This document shows positions 54,657 through 63,941 of a stretch of DNA of 64,000 bases, in pieces; positions within the stretch are counted from its first letter, which is position 1, and every line of letters starts with the position of its first letter. The DNA comes from Membranihabitans marinus. GTDB taxonomy: Bacteria > Bacteroidota > Bacteroidia > Chitinophagales > Saprospiraceae. Where the stretch lies: positions 62,001 through 126,000 of the forward strand of contig NZ_JAJQYA010000013.1 in assembly GCF_021729155.1 (NCBI RefSeq), written 5' to 3'. The position numbers were made by a program, and so were the translations under genes. The notes beneath the pieces were generated by a model, which ran no database searches, had not been told where the DNA came from, and worked only from the letters and a program-made list of their open reading frames with translations.

Positions 54657-57354
54657 ATATATTATTATCCTTTTATTGTTCGTGAATGGAATATGGGGCA
54701 TGGGCCAACATCCATTCCTTTTGGTTCAAGACTCTGACCGTCAGGGTGTTTTGGAAAAAATTGAAAAATTTGGATGGGCTGATAGTATTTATTCTAAAAT
54801 GAAAACCCATGTAGACGTATACGTTGATCGACATGTTACTGATTCTGCATGGATATTAGATCGATATTTGATGAATTGGCAGGAGGGAAGACGATATACC
54901 CAAGCAAGGACGGATAAAGATGGTACGGCCATTGTGTCTTATGGAGGGGATGCACCTATTCCCACCGTTCGATATTCTCCTCACAAAAGGGTACCAGTCA
55001 GTGAAGATGGATATCGGTATGTCTTGCCTTCGATAGAGGAAATACCTCCTAGATATACTCGTTTTACCATGGCCTTGCGCCATCCGCAAACAGGGCAAAG
55101 AGACACCGTTGATTTGCAATCTTACGTAGGTGCATTGCAGGGGAAAATCAATGATTTGGCTAGAGATGCTGCTATTATATATTGGTTGACCAAGGATGAA
55201 AAATATGCGAAGTTTGCTGCAGATATATTATATCAATGGGGCAGGGGAGCTTCTTTTCAAGACCCAATTTCTGGACCTTGTAGAGTAGGGTTTTTAAATA
55301 CTCAGACCTTGGGAGAGGGGACTTGGGTGGATTTAATCATTGCCTATGATTTTGTTAAATCCTATATGTCGAAAAATGGATATAAACTGTCCTATTTTCA
55401 AGAAGTGTTTGAGAAAATAAGTTCGACATTGGCCTATCGCGGTTATGTCAACAACAATTGGTTTGGAGCCGAAAGTTACCCCATGGTAATGGCGGCCTTG
55501 TGCTTAGAGGATGATGAGAAAAAAGAAGAATATCTGTCTTACTTTTTATCCAGAGATACCATATCTCGGGGTTGCGGACAATTGTCGGTACCTTCTATGA
55601 CAGAGAAGTGGTTAACTCATGACGGTATGTGGAAGGAACCTGGTGGCTACCACAACTATCCTATTTCTAATCTATTGTTGGCGAGTTTTGTTTTGGAAAG
55701 GAATGGCTATAATATTATGGAAAAGAATCCGGCCATGTTAGATGCGTCCTACGTGTTGTTTAAGTATGCCTTCCCCAATCAGAAGGTTTCAAGCTTTGGA
55801 GATTCGAGGAGGGTGTTTCAAAATCCTATGACCTTAGAGTTGGGTATAATATTAGGGCAAAAATATTTGCCTAATAAATTACACCTTATGTTGTCATCCT
55901 TGAAGCAGTTAATGGATGCCGGTCTATATAAGAGAAGTAAATCTGATTTCTTGGCTTTGTTATGTTATTTGCCAGAATTGGAAACTAGAAATAAGCAAGC
56001 GGTAGGCTGGCCACGAAGTGGACATTTGGATTTTGCGGGAATGTATCTTCAACGCAATGGAGGTGATGCTCAAAATGGATTGATGTATGTGGTACAAGGG
56101 GCGACTTATAATCACAATCACAATAATGGCATGGCTATGGAAATCTATGGTCAAGGCAGGGTAATGGGTATTGATCCAGGGCCGGGTGCGAGTTATGACC
56201 ATCCACTTCATGTTGGCTATTATGCTCAATGGGCTGCTCATAATACCGTTGTGGGCGGTGGTAGATCTAGTTCCAAGCCATTTAATGGTAGTGCGGGCAC
56301 TAAATATATAGGGAAAGTTGAGCTGATGGCTATGGAACCTAAACCGGACTCTTCAGCTATCTCTGAATTCTATTCCTTTACTGATAATCGATATTTTGAT
56401 CCTTCTACAGGAACTAATCAGTTGAGAACCATGGGTATTGTTAGAGTCAATGATAGTACTGGGTTTTATGTAGATATATTTCGTTCGGATCACCCCAAAC
56501 GCAATGATTATGTATATCACAATATTGGAGATGGACTTGAATTATTGGATGAAGAAAGAAATCCTCTTTCTGTTCAGAGTAAAAATTATCCTATTAACGG
56601 TGAAGATCGACCAGGATTTAGGTATTTCAAAGAAGTTAGCCAAGTAGTAGATTATGCTGGCCCTGTGGTTGCCAATTTTTCCATGGGTGATAGCATTTTT
56701 ATGCAGGCCATATTTCCTATTTCTAATGATCGGAATTATTTCAAGGGATTTTTCCCTAGATCCAATACGGTAGAATTTCCATATAATAGGCAACCAACAC
56801 CAGGGCTGTCGATTTACAACCTTGGAGAAGCGTGGTCAAAGCCCTTTGTAACTATTTTTGAATCATATAAGGGCAAAGAAAATTATTCGGTTAATCAAGT
56901 AGATGTTGTCAATGAAGCCTCTATGGTCAATCACGCCGTATTGTCGATCGAGGGTGAGAATGATGAGAAATTTATAGTTTTTCAAGGAAATGATGTGAGT
57001 AGTAAGTATGCAGATGACAAGTATATATTTAAGGGGCATTATGCGGTATTGAGGTACGATAATGACAGATTAAATCATATGTATCTCGGCCATGGCAAGG
57101 AATTGGTTTGTGAGGAATTTGGTTTCTCTAGTGAAAGTTCCGACAATGCTATGACCTTGGAGATAGGACAAGATTTTTTGATAAAATCAAAAAAACATGG
57201 AGTGCTTACCCTATATAACAAAGAATTTGAATCAGTGGAACTCGATGGAGGTAATCAGAAGGTTGTTCTAGTTTCTAGAATAAAAAATGGTAATACCATC
57301 GTGGAAATCCCCAATGGAGCAAATGGTCGGTTAATATGCAGGGAGAGGAAGTGA
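54649..57354 (+). CDS. Large heparinase II/III-like polysaccharide lyase (about 900 residues)
   Basis: A 901-residue exported protein (signal peptide about 1-19). The helical toroid (about 40-450) includes an alginate-lyase-like stretch, YRGYVNNNWFGAESYPMVMAAL, and HDGMWKEPGGYHNYPISNLLL. The beta-sandwich part begins about residue 475 with GLMYVVQGATYNHNHNNGMAMEIYGQGRVMGIDPGPG, whose His/Asn set is typical of heparinase II/III folds. Its length fits the long lyases classed near PL37, but the family is not certain. The start codon lies inside the end of the beta-propeller gene, so the two are translationally coupled. It closes the lyase operon. Confidence 0.75.
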   Translation: MSKYIIILLLFVNGIWGMGQHPFLLVQDSDRQGVLEKIEKFGWADSIYSKMKTHVDVYVDRHVTDSAWILDRYLMNWQEGRRYTQARTDKDGTAIVSYGGDAPIPTVRYSPHKRVPVSEDGYRYVLPSIEEIPPRYTRFTMALRHPQTGQRDTVDLQSYVGALQGKINDLARDAAIIYWLTKDEKYAKFAADILYQWGRGASFQDPISGPCRVGFLNTQTLGEGTWVDLIIAYDFVKSYMSKNGYKLSYFQEVFEKISSTLAYRGYVNNNWFGAESYPMVMAALCLEDDEKKEEYLSYFLSRDTISRGCGQLSVPSMTEKWLTHDGMWKEPGGYHNYPISNLLLASFVLERNGYNIMEKNPAMLDASYVLFKYAFPNQKVSSFGDSRRVFQNPMTLELGIILGQKYLPNKLHLMLSSLKQLMDAGLYKRSKSDFLALLCYLPELETRNKQAVGWPRSGHLDFAGMYLQRNGGDAQNGLMYVVQGATYNHNHNNGMAMEIYGQGRVMGIDPGPGASYDHPLHVGYYAQWAAHNTVVGGGRSSSKPFNGSAGTKYIGKVELMAMEPKPDSSAISEFYSFTDNRYFDPSTGTNQLRTMGIVRVNDSTGFYVDIFRSDHPKRNDYVYHNIGDGLELLDEERNPLSVQSKNYPINGEDRPGFRYFKEVSQVVDYAGPVVANFSMGDSIFMQAIFPISNDRNYFKGFFPRSNTVEFPYNRQPTPGLSIYNLGEAWSKPFVTIFESYKGKENYSVNQVDVVNEASMVNHAVLSIEGENDEKFIVFQGNDVSSKYADDKYIFKGHYAVLRYDNDRLNHMYLGHGKELVCEEFGFSSESSDNAMTLEIGQDFLIKSKKHGVLTLYNKEFESVELDGGNQKVVLVSRIKNGNTIVEIPNGANGRLICRERK

Positions 57355-57420
57355 GAAGACAACTAATTTTCCTAAAAGTCGTTGTATTTTCGTAAATTAT
57401 TATATTGTAAAAAATGATAT

Positions 57421-59247
57421 ATGAGCTCAAAAGAAAATAAAGATTTAGTGTTGGAAAGAAGTGAAATAGAAGCGGAGTATAAATGGAAATTGTCGGATCT
57501 ATATCGAACGGAGGAAGATTGGACAGAAGCTAAGTTAAAGGCCAAAGAAGCGGTGGCTGCAGCAGATCAATTTAGAGGTAAAGTGATGGCGAGTGCCGAT
57601 GATTTGTTGAAAGTTCTCACCTATATGGATGATTTGACCAAAGATTTGACGAGGTTGAGCTGTTTTGCTTCTATGTCTTCAGATGAAGACACAAGAATAG
57701 CTAAATATCAAGATATGAAGCAGGAAATCGGTCAATTGTATACCGATTATAGTGCCAAAATATCCTATATAGAACCAGAATTGTTGGCAGCAGAACCGTC
57801 TACAATAGATTCGTATTTAAATGAAAATAAGGATTTACAGCCGTTTGATTTCTACCTTCAAGATTTATTGAGGATAAAGAAGCATAGAAATTCAGAAGAA
57901 GTTGAAAAGGTAATTGCGCAAGCTGGTTTAATGGCGGGAAATGCATCATCCATATACAGTATTTTTTTCAACGCTGATTTTCCTTTTCCAACGGTCACGC
58001 TATCAAATGGGGAAGAAGTAGAACTTAATTTTCCAAATTTTTCAAGGCATAGAGGATCGAAGAACAGAGAGGATAGATCTTCAGTGTTTAATAGTTTTTT
58101 TAATAAAATTGGTTCCTTTGAGCGTACTTTTGGCGTTCAATTATATGGGCATTTAAAGAAAGATGTGTTTTATTCTAAAGCAAGAAACTATGACTCCACC
58201 CTAGAATCAGCTTTGGATCGCAATAACATACCAACAGCGGTTTACCACAATCTCATTGAGAATGTAAATCATCATCTCGATACTTTTCATCGATATCTGG
58301 GATTGAGGAAAAAGATGATGGGACTAGATAGCTTGCATTATTATGATTTATATGCACCATTGGTTTCCGAAGTGGATTTAAGTTTTGAATTGTCCCAAGG
58401 CAAACAGGATATTTTGGCCTCATTGAAGCCATTGGGTGAGGATTACCAATCCGTCGTAGAGCGAGCTTTTAATGAAGGTTGGATTGATATGTATCCCAAT
58501 AAAGGCAAGCGTTCGGGGGCCTATTCCAATGGTGCTGCATATGATGTCCATCCATTTATTTTGATGAATTTTAATGGGAAATACGACGATGTAAGTACAT
58601 TAACCCATGAATTGGGACATACCATGCATAGTTATTTATCGAATAAACAGCAACCACATGCGAAGGCCAATTATTCCATATTTGTAGCGGAAGTAGCTTC
58701 TACGTTAAACGAAGAATTGCTCAATGAACATTTATTAAATCAAATAGAGGATGAACAAGTGCGGCTGTCTATCCTAGGCAATTATCTAGAAGGGGCAAAA
58801 GGTACATTGTTTAGACAAACTCAGTTTGCAGAATTTGAATGGTTAATACATAAGGAGGTAGAATCAGGGGAGTCATTGACTGGAGAAAAATTTAGTAAAT
58901 TGTATCAAGATCTCACGAAGAAATACTACGGTCACGACAGTGGAATATGTATAGTAGATGATTTTGTAAAATACGAATGGGCATATATTCCGCATTTTTA
59001 CTACAATTATTATGTTTATCAATATGCTACTTCATTTACGGCTTCTCAGGCTTTAGTGGAGCAATTGTTAAAAGGTTCGCAGAAAGATAGAGATCGATAT
59101 TTAAACTTTTTATCTTCCGGAGGTTCGGCCTATCCTATAGATTTATTGAGAATGGCTGGGGTAGATATGGAGAGTGTACATCCCTTTGAATTGACTATTC
59201 AGAAAATGAATCGGGTAATGGATGAAATAGAGAAGATACTAGAATAA
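57421..59247 (+). CDS. pepF: Oligoendopeptidase F (M3 family)
   Basis: A 608-residue cytoplasmic zinc metallopeptidase that degrades oligopeptides. No signal peptide. An N-terminal helical domain (WKLSDLYRTEEDWTEAKLKAKEAVAAADQFRGK) is followed by the M3 catalytic domain, with HELGH at about residues 396-400, a downstream Glu in VAEVASTLNEELL as third zinc ligand, and the C-terminal FYNYYVYQYATSF segment. Length and motifs fit PepF closely. It lies 66 bases after the lyase operon but is probably an independent housekeeping gene; a terminator-like hairpin follows it. Confidence 0.93.
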   Translation: MSSKENKDLVLERSEIEAEYKWKLSDLYRTEEDWTEAKLKAKEAVAAADQFRGKVMASADDLLKVLTYMDDLTKDLTRLSCFASMSSDEDTRIAKYQDMKQEIGQLYTDYSAKISYIEPELLAAEPSTIDSYLNENKDLQPFDFYLQDLLRIKKHRNSEEVEKVIAQAGLMAGNASSIYSIFFNADFPFPTVTLSNGEEVELNFPNFSRHRGSKNREDRSSVFNSFFNKIGSFERTFGVQLYGHLKKDVFYSKARNYDSTLESALDRNNIPTAVYHNLIENVNHHLDTFHRYLGLRKKMMGLDSLHYYDLYAPLVSEVDLSFELSQGKQDILASLKPLGEDYQSVVERAFNEGWIDMYPNKGKRSGAYSNGAAYDVHPFILMNFNGKYDDVSTLTHELGHTMHSYLSNKQQPHAKANYSIFVAEVASTLNEELLNEHLLNQIEDEQVRLSILGNYLEGAKGTLFRQTQFAEFEWLIHKEVESGESLTGEKFSKLYQDLTKKYYGHDSGICIVDDFVKYEWAYIPHFYYNYYVYQYATSFTASQALVEQLLKGSQKDRDRYLNFLSSGGSAYPIDLLRMAGVDMESVHPFELTIQKMNRVMDEIEKILE

Positions 59248-59256
59248 CAGAATAAA

Positions 59257-59292
59257 AGAAGGGCATCCCACTCGTATGTGGAGATGCCTTCT
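59257..59292. terminator. Bidirectional terminator between pepF and a convergent gene
   Basis: AGAAGGGCATC (59257-59267) pairs with GATGCCTTCT (59283-59292), with one bulged G, around CCACTCGTATGTGGA, which can extend the stem (CCAC/GTGG). It lies between two convergent genes and could serve both. Confidence 0.65.
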
Positions 59293-59313
59293 ACTTAATA
59301 CCAGATTAACCAC

Positions 59314-59682
59314 TTAAATCTTAATTTTCTTGCCTTTTAGATCGAGGACACCTTCTGAGAAACTCGCTTTTCCAGTGAAGGTATTTTCCTTTAGTTTAAG
59401 CACAACATCAATATTGTATCCTTCCACATTGACCTTGAAAGACACTTTTTCTTTATTAACCTTTAAGTCCTTAACCGTAAATTTATCGTAATCTACCTTA
59501 ACGATGCCTTTCCATTGTCCATCTACTTGGGAGAATATTAGTTGTCCTTTGTCATATCCATCCTGTGAATTGGTCACTTCATACGACCATGTTCCAATGA
59601 TGTTGTCATTGTTTGTAGTAAAGGATAAGTTGACAATTGTAAAAAATAGAATTGCAATTTTAAAGGTCGCCTTTAAATTCAT
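59314..59682 (-). CDS. Small secreted lipocalin-like protein of unknown function
   Basis: 122 residues: a signal peptide (about 1-22, ending SFTTN), then IIGTWSYEVTNSQDGYDKGQLIFSQ and alternating beta-strands (WKGIVKVDY, VSFKVNVEGYNIDVVLKLKENTFTGKASF). The order, a GTW start followed by repeated strands and a TGK/F motif, is that of small Bacteroidota beta-barrel or lipocalin-like secreted proteins. No catalytic residues recognised. Convergent with pepF across a shared hairpin. Confidence 0.65.
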   Translation of the reverse strand: MNLKATFKIAILFFTIVNLSFTTNNDNIIGTWSYEVTNSQDGYDKGQLIFSQVDGQWKGIVKVDYDKFTVKDLKVNKEKVSFKVNVEGYNIDVVLKLKENTFTGKASFSEGVLDLKGKKIKI

Positions 59683-59806
59683 AGATATAATCTTTATTGT
59701 ATTTCAATCTTTTTCTAGTAAAGTACAATTATAGGGAAAACAACTTTATAGTTTTGAATGCTACCGTATTTTAGGGGTAAAATGGCCATATCTGGGATAA
59801 AATTTA

Positions 59807-60655
59807 CTAGGATAATTTTTCTTCCACTGCTTTTATATAAGTTGAGGAAACTGGAATAGGGTCATTGGGTAAGGAGTTTAGATAAATCCAATGCTTTTTT
59901 CCCTCTTTTTGAAAGCTGGACAATTGTGATATGTTGACTAAATAGGATCGGTGAACTTTGATAAGAATTCCTTCCCCTATATCTTTAGAAATGTTTTTTA
60001 ATGTATTTCGAATCAGTTTTTTCTTGACTATTTTATCCAATAGGTAATGCACGGCGATATAATTGTCTTGTGATTGGACATATAATAAGTTGTTTTCATC
60101 GACGATGAGTTTTGTTGTCTGTTGGTCGTCTTTGAAAATTATTCTTTTATCTTTCGGCTTAAGTGGTTGAATAGTAGGTTTTGGAAGGCTGGGTCGTGGT
60201 TGAAAAAAGTAATGTAATATAAAGTAAGTAATAAACATTGAAAATGGAAGAATAATAAATGCTATTTTGACACATTCTAATAGGGTTTTTATTTCATATT
60301 GTCCATTGAGAAACATAAAGGTTTTAAGCAATGATTGAAAAAAGCCTATAATTGATATTTCTATTATCATCCATAACCAGTTCCATAATAGTTGATTTTG
60401 GGATTGAATAGGTATTTTTTTGTAAAAATATTGACTAATCCAAAGGGATAGTGCAGAGACCAAACAGTAGAATAGCATGGCGAAATTGTAGCGTTCACCA
60501 TACCAAGATTTGAGTTCGAAAGGATAGAATAATATAAAAAAAATGTAATTTAATAGGGTAATGGTAATTATAAATCTCAAGCCATTTAACTCCTGGCGGT
60601 AAGCCCAAAAGTTTTTAATGAAAGAATTGGAAGGATGGCTTATGTAATGGGGCAT
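59807..60655 (-). CDS. Membrane-bound LytTR-family transcription regulator
   Basis: 282 residues. About four hydrophobic helices occupy residues 25-155 (FIITITLLNYIFFILFYPF, MLFYCLVSALSLWIS, WLWMIIEISIIGFF, IAFIILPFSMFITYFIL). A basic linker follows, then a LytTR DNA-binding domain (about 180-280: NNLLYVQSQDNYIAVHYLL, IRNTLKNI, LIKVHRSYLVNISQLSSF, IPVSSTYIKAVEEKL). There is no receiver domain, so the signal is presumably sensed by the membrane part or by a partner. It stands alone; targets unknown. Being 2.4 kb beyond the lyase operon, a link to it cannot be excluded. Confidence 0.88.
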   Translation of the reverse strand: MPHYISHPSNSFIKNFWAYRQELNGLRFIITITLLNYIFFILFYPFELKSWYGERYNFAMLFYCLVSALSLWISQYFYKKIPIQSQNQLLWNWLWMIIEISIIGFFQSLLKTFMFLNGQYEIKTLLECVKIAFIILPFSMFITYFILHYFFQPRPSLPKPTIQPLKPKDKRIIFKDDQQTTKLIVDENNLLYVQSQDNYIAVHYLLDKIVKKKLIRNTLKNISKDIGEGILIKVHRSYLVNISQLSSFQKEGKKHWIYLNSLPNDPIPVSSTYIKAVEEKLS

Positions 60656-61203
60656 ATAGAAAGTATTGTAGTAAAATACTGATTTTTCAGGATTTTATTT
60701 CGTTTTTTATAAAATTAATAGTGATTGTCAGCACCTTAAGTTCAAGTGTTTTTACAAATAACCTATAGTAATTGTGTGATTTTACATAGAATATGGTATT
60801 CAACGTAAAGCTTTGGTTTAGCCAATGTTACACTGACTAATCTGTCTAATTGTGTTAGTTGTTTTTAAGGTATTAGCCTTTATTTGAATCTTCAGAGATA
60901 AAGGTCTTTGGGGCATGGTATATTTATAACCGACGCAAAAGTAAATATTTTTTATAAAAATACAATCACTTTTAACAAAAATGATTGACTGCGATAGTGC
61001 TGTCTATTTTACTTTTATTATGGAAGGTATAGGTTGATTTATACGAAGTATATTAGTAAGCTATATGACTTGAAAGGATATACTGAGCTCCATTTAAAAT
61101 AATATAAATGAAGTTCTGTATAAAATATGCCTATTCAAGGAATGGTATTTTCTGTCCATGTAATTGGGAAGATTTGATATGGCCTATTTCGGATAAATTA
61201 TGG
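60656..61203. other. Intergenic region, no gene seen
   Basis: About 550 AT-rich bases between the start of the LytTR gene and the stop of the metallopeptidase gene. Some coding-like frames at its right end (about 61108 on) only reflect the antisense of the metallopeptidase gene. No hairpin or RNA gene recognised. Confidence 0.5.
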
Positions 61204-62052
61204 TTACTGTATAGAATTGAAATCACCCAAGGTGAGATCACCAGTTTCAAATCCTTTTTTAAACCAATACATTCTCTGTTGCGAAGTACCGTGAGTAAAG
61301 GCGTCTGGGACTACATATCCTTGGGCTTGTTTTTGGAGTTTATCATCACCGATGGCATTGGCCGCTCTAAGGGCAGATTCCAAGTCGTTGGGGTCTAACA
61401 TTTGTTGCATATTGTCTGCAAAATATCCCCATACACCGGAATAAAAGTCAGCTTGTAATTCTAACTTCACAGATAATTTATTGTAATCGGTTTGGCTGAG
61501 TTGGGATCGCATTTGTTGTACTTGCCTAGATGTACCCAATAGATTTTGTACGTGATGGGCTACTTCATGAGCAATAACGTATGCTACCGCAAAATCTCCA
61601 GGTGCTTTAAATTTGGTTTTTAACTCTTGGCAAAACGAAAGGTCAATATAGACTTTTTGATCTGCTGGGCAGTAAAATGGGCCCATCGAAGCTGAGGCTC
61701 CACCACAGGAACTTTGGGTTGTTCCAGAGAAAAGTACCAATTTTGGCGGTTGGTATTGCATGCCGTTTTGTTTAAATATTTCCGTCCATATTTCTTCCGT
61801 ACTGGCCAGTACCACACCCACCATGGCAGCAGTAGGGTCGTCATCGTAGTTTGAGGCAGAAGTGGTAGTTGTGGATATGGAAGTCCCACTGGGTTCAAAC
61901 AGCTGAATCAAACCAGTTAAATCTTTACCGGTAAACATACTTATCAATAGGACAATAATGACACCTATACTTCCACCAGCAGCTACTTTTTTACCTGGAG
62001 AACGTCGTCTGTCTTCAATATTTTTACTTTGTCTTCGTCCTTGCCATTTCAT
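61204..62052 (-). CDS. Neutral zinc metallopeptidase (YpfJ/KPN_02809 family)
   Basis: 282 residues. A basic N-terminus (MKWQGRRQSKNIEDRRR) followed by one membrane helix (GGSIGVIIVLLISMFTG), with the rest periplasmic. Family signature: FSGTTQSSCGGASASMGPFYCPADQKVYIDLSF, then HEVAHH (His162, Glu163, His166) as zinc site, and ELQADFYSGVWGYFAD supplying the third ligand. The family is widespread and its substrate is not known. The usual domain ending DPNDLESALRAANAIGDD...HGTSQQRMYWFKKGFETGD is intact. Confidence 0.92.
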   Translation of the reverse strand: MKWQGRRQSKNIEDRRRSPGKKVAAGGSIGVIIVLLISMFTGKDLTGLIQLFEPSGTSISTTTTSASNYDDDPTAAMVGVVLASTEEIWTEIFKQNGMQYQPPKLVLFSGTTQSSCGGASASMGPFYCPADQKVYIDLSFCQELKTKFKAPGDFAVAYVIAHEVAHHVQNLLGTSRQVQQMRSQLSQTDYNKLSVKLELQADFYSGVWGYFADNMQQMLDPNDLESALRAANAIGDDKLQKQAQGYVVPDAFTHGTSQQRMYWFKKGFETGDLTLGDFNSIQ

Positions 62053-62414
62053 GTGAGTATAATTTGATCTTGTTCAAATATAAGAGGAAATTTAATTAAA
62101 TTAAGAGAAGTTAAATACAATGTGGTGAAAACTGCTTTTGCTGCGAAGGAAATTTATTTTAAACTGATATCTGGTCTTTTAAATATAGAGTAAAGACTAG
62201 ATGTGTTGAAATACATATATGGTAGAATTAACCTATTCAGGTCAATAGTTAAAGGCCCAATTTTTTTAAAAACTGACTTATTATATTCCTGATAGTTATA
62301 ATGATTATGTGATATTATTAACCATTTGTTGATTTTTTATATTGATTTTGTCTGAAATAGATGTAAGAAAGTTGAAAATTTTTACATTGGACTTCTAAAA
62401 TAAATGGTTTTCAA
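62053..62414. other. Divergent intergenic region, nothing specific seen
   Basis: 362 AT-rich bases between two divergent genes, so it must hold both promoters. No clear promoter pair, operator or hairpin was found. Confidence 0.45.
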
Positions 62415-63719
62415 ATGGTGAATAAGTTTTTAGTAGGAATTTTATTGAGTTTTGTTTTCTGTGTTCATATTCATGGGCAAGAAATTAAAACATTGAGTAA
62501 TGATGGAGCATGGTGCTGGTTTAGTGATCCCAGAGCCATTTTTGCTGGAGATAATGGAGATGTTTTTACCGGTTGGGTCAGCAGTAAGGGTGATATTGAA
62601 GTGGCATCGCTTAATGTTAATACAGGAGAGGTAAAAACCAAGAATATTTATCCTAAGATGGAAGTTGATGATCACGATAACCCCGCGTTTGTGGAATTAG
62701 GAGATCAGAGAATACTTACCATGTATGCTTGGCATAGTAGTACAAAAGGGGTGATACAAAATACTACTGAAAATCCATTAGATATCAATAGTTTCGGTGA
62801 CAATGTAGTGTTTAAACCACGTAGTCAAGAATTGGTGGATAAATATGTAAAAGAAACCTATACATACGCCAATCCTTTTGTACTGAGTAAGGAGAAGAAT
62901 AAAGTTTTTTCTTTCGGTCGTTGGATTGGTTACAAACCCAATATGATCCAGTCTGAAGACAATGGAGAAACATGGGCTGAACCAATTTTAGTCGTAACAT
63001 CAAAAAAATTGGAGACAAATAAGCGGCCTTATGTAAAGTATTATTCAGATGGTGTATCCAAAATACATATGATTTTTACTGACGGTCATCCTGCCGTTGA
63101 ACCGCTTAATTCTGTATATTATTGTTATTACGAATCAGGTGCTTTTTGGAGAGCCGATCACAGCAAAATATGCGATGTGGCAGATGCCCCATTTTATTTT
63201 GAGGATGCTAGTGTAGTGTATCGGGCAACGGAGAAAACTGGTCGTGCATGGGTATTTGATGTGGCTATTGATAAAAAGGGACGCCCCGTGGTTGCATATT
63301 CTCGATATCCACGAGTTAAGACACATAATTATCATTATGCTGTGTATGATGATGGTCAATGGATAGATAACAAAATAATATATTCTGGAGCTTGGTTTCC
63401 CGAAGATGTACATGGACAACGGCAAAAGGAATTAAATTATTCCGCAGGTCTGACTTTGGATCCTAGTGATCCAAGTATTATTTACTTTTCACATGATGTC
63501 AATGGGATTTATGAAATATCGAAGGGCAAAACCAAAAATTTGGGGAGGAAATGGAAGCTAAAACCGATTACCAGTAATTCTAAATATGACAATGTCAGAC
63601 CGTTTGTGCCGAGATATAGAAAGAAGGGGCAGCAGAATGTGTTGTTGTGGATGGAAAATAGTCATTACATACATTATACAGATTATTTATCCAGAATAAA
63701 GTACACTACAATTCGGTAA
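62415..63719 (+). CDS. BNR-repeat beta-propeller protein, candidate polysaccharide lyase
   Basis: A 434-residue secreted protein (signal peptide about 1-21). Beta-propeller blades: WCWFSDPRAIFAG, VDDHDNPAFVELGDQRILTMYAWHSS, KPNMIQSEDNGETWAEP, RAWVFDVAIDKKGRPVVAYSRYP. His87 (DDHDN) and His107 (YAWHS) are 20 apart; Tyr151 (TYANP) and Arg169 (SFGRW) lie 18 apart. This is the same arrangement as in the lipoprotein at 53241-54656 and in PL24/PL25-type ulvan lyases as I recall them. The family is annotated only as BNR-4 repeat protein in most genomes, so catalysis is inferred. A lipoprotein gene in the same direction follows after 222 bases. Confidence 0.7.
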   Translation: MVNKFLVGILLSFVFCVHIHGQEIKTLSNDGAWCWFSDPRAIFAGDNGDVFTGWVSSKGDIEVASLNVNTGEVKTKNIYPKMEVDDHDNPAFVELGDQRILTMYAWHSSTKGVIQNTTENPLDINSFGDNVVFKPRSQELVDKYVKETYTYANPFVLSKEKNKVFSFGRWIGYKPNMIQSEDNGETWAEPILVVTSKKLETNKRPYVKYYSDGVSKIHMIFTDGHPAVEPLNSVYYCYYESGAFWRADHSKICDVADAPFYFEDASVVYRATEKTGRAWVFDVAIDKKGRPVVAYSRYPRVKTHNYHYAVYDDGQWIDNKIIYSGAWFPEDVHGQRQKELNYSAGLTLDPSDPSIIYFSHDVNGIYEISKGKTKNLGRKWKLKPITSNSKYDNVRPFVPRYRKKGQQNVLLWMENSHYIHYTDYLSRIKYTTIR

Positions 63720-63889
63720 GCGGATAGGTTTAATAATATTGTACTTTTTCAAAGATATGATATTATTGTTAAGGCTTTTATGTAATTGTCCAACATTAGT
63801 TGTTCGTCTTTCGATGAGTTGTTCTATTTTATAAACAAGGGATAAGAGTCTATTTGTATTTTGAAATGGAAACACTAAAGCTAGTTTAT

Positions 63890-63901
63890 GGTAACGTTAC
63901 C
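63890..63901. promoter_or_regulatory. LacI-family operator-like palindrome
   Basis: GGTAACGTTACC is a perfect 12-base palindrome with the central CG typical of LacI/GalR operators. It sits 40 bases before the start codon of the edge gene, within a plausible promoter region. No LacI-type regulator is visible in the window. Confidence 0.45.
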
Positions 63902-63941
63902 GAATTTTTATATTTTAGCTAAATAATAAAAAATATCGTTT

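Noticed and set aside
61108-61398. Plus-strand frame overlapping the metallopeptidase gene
   Set aside because: Most of it is antisense to conserved codons of the zinc metallopeptidase, which is clearly the real gene.
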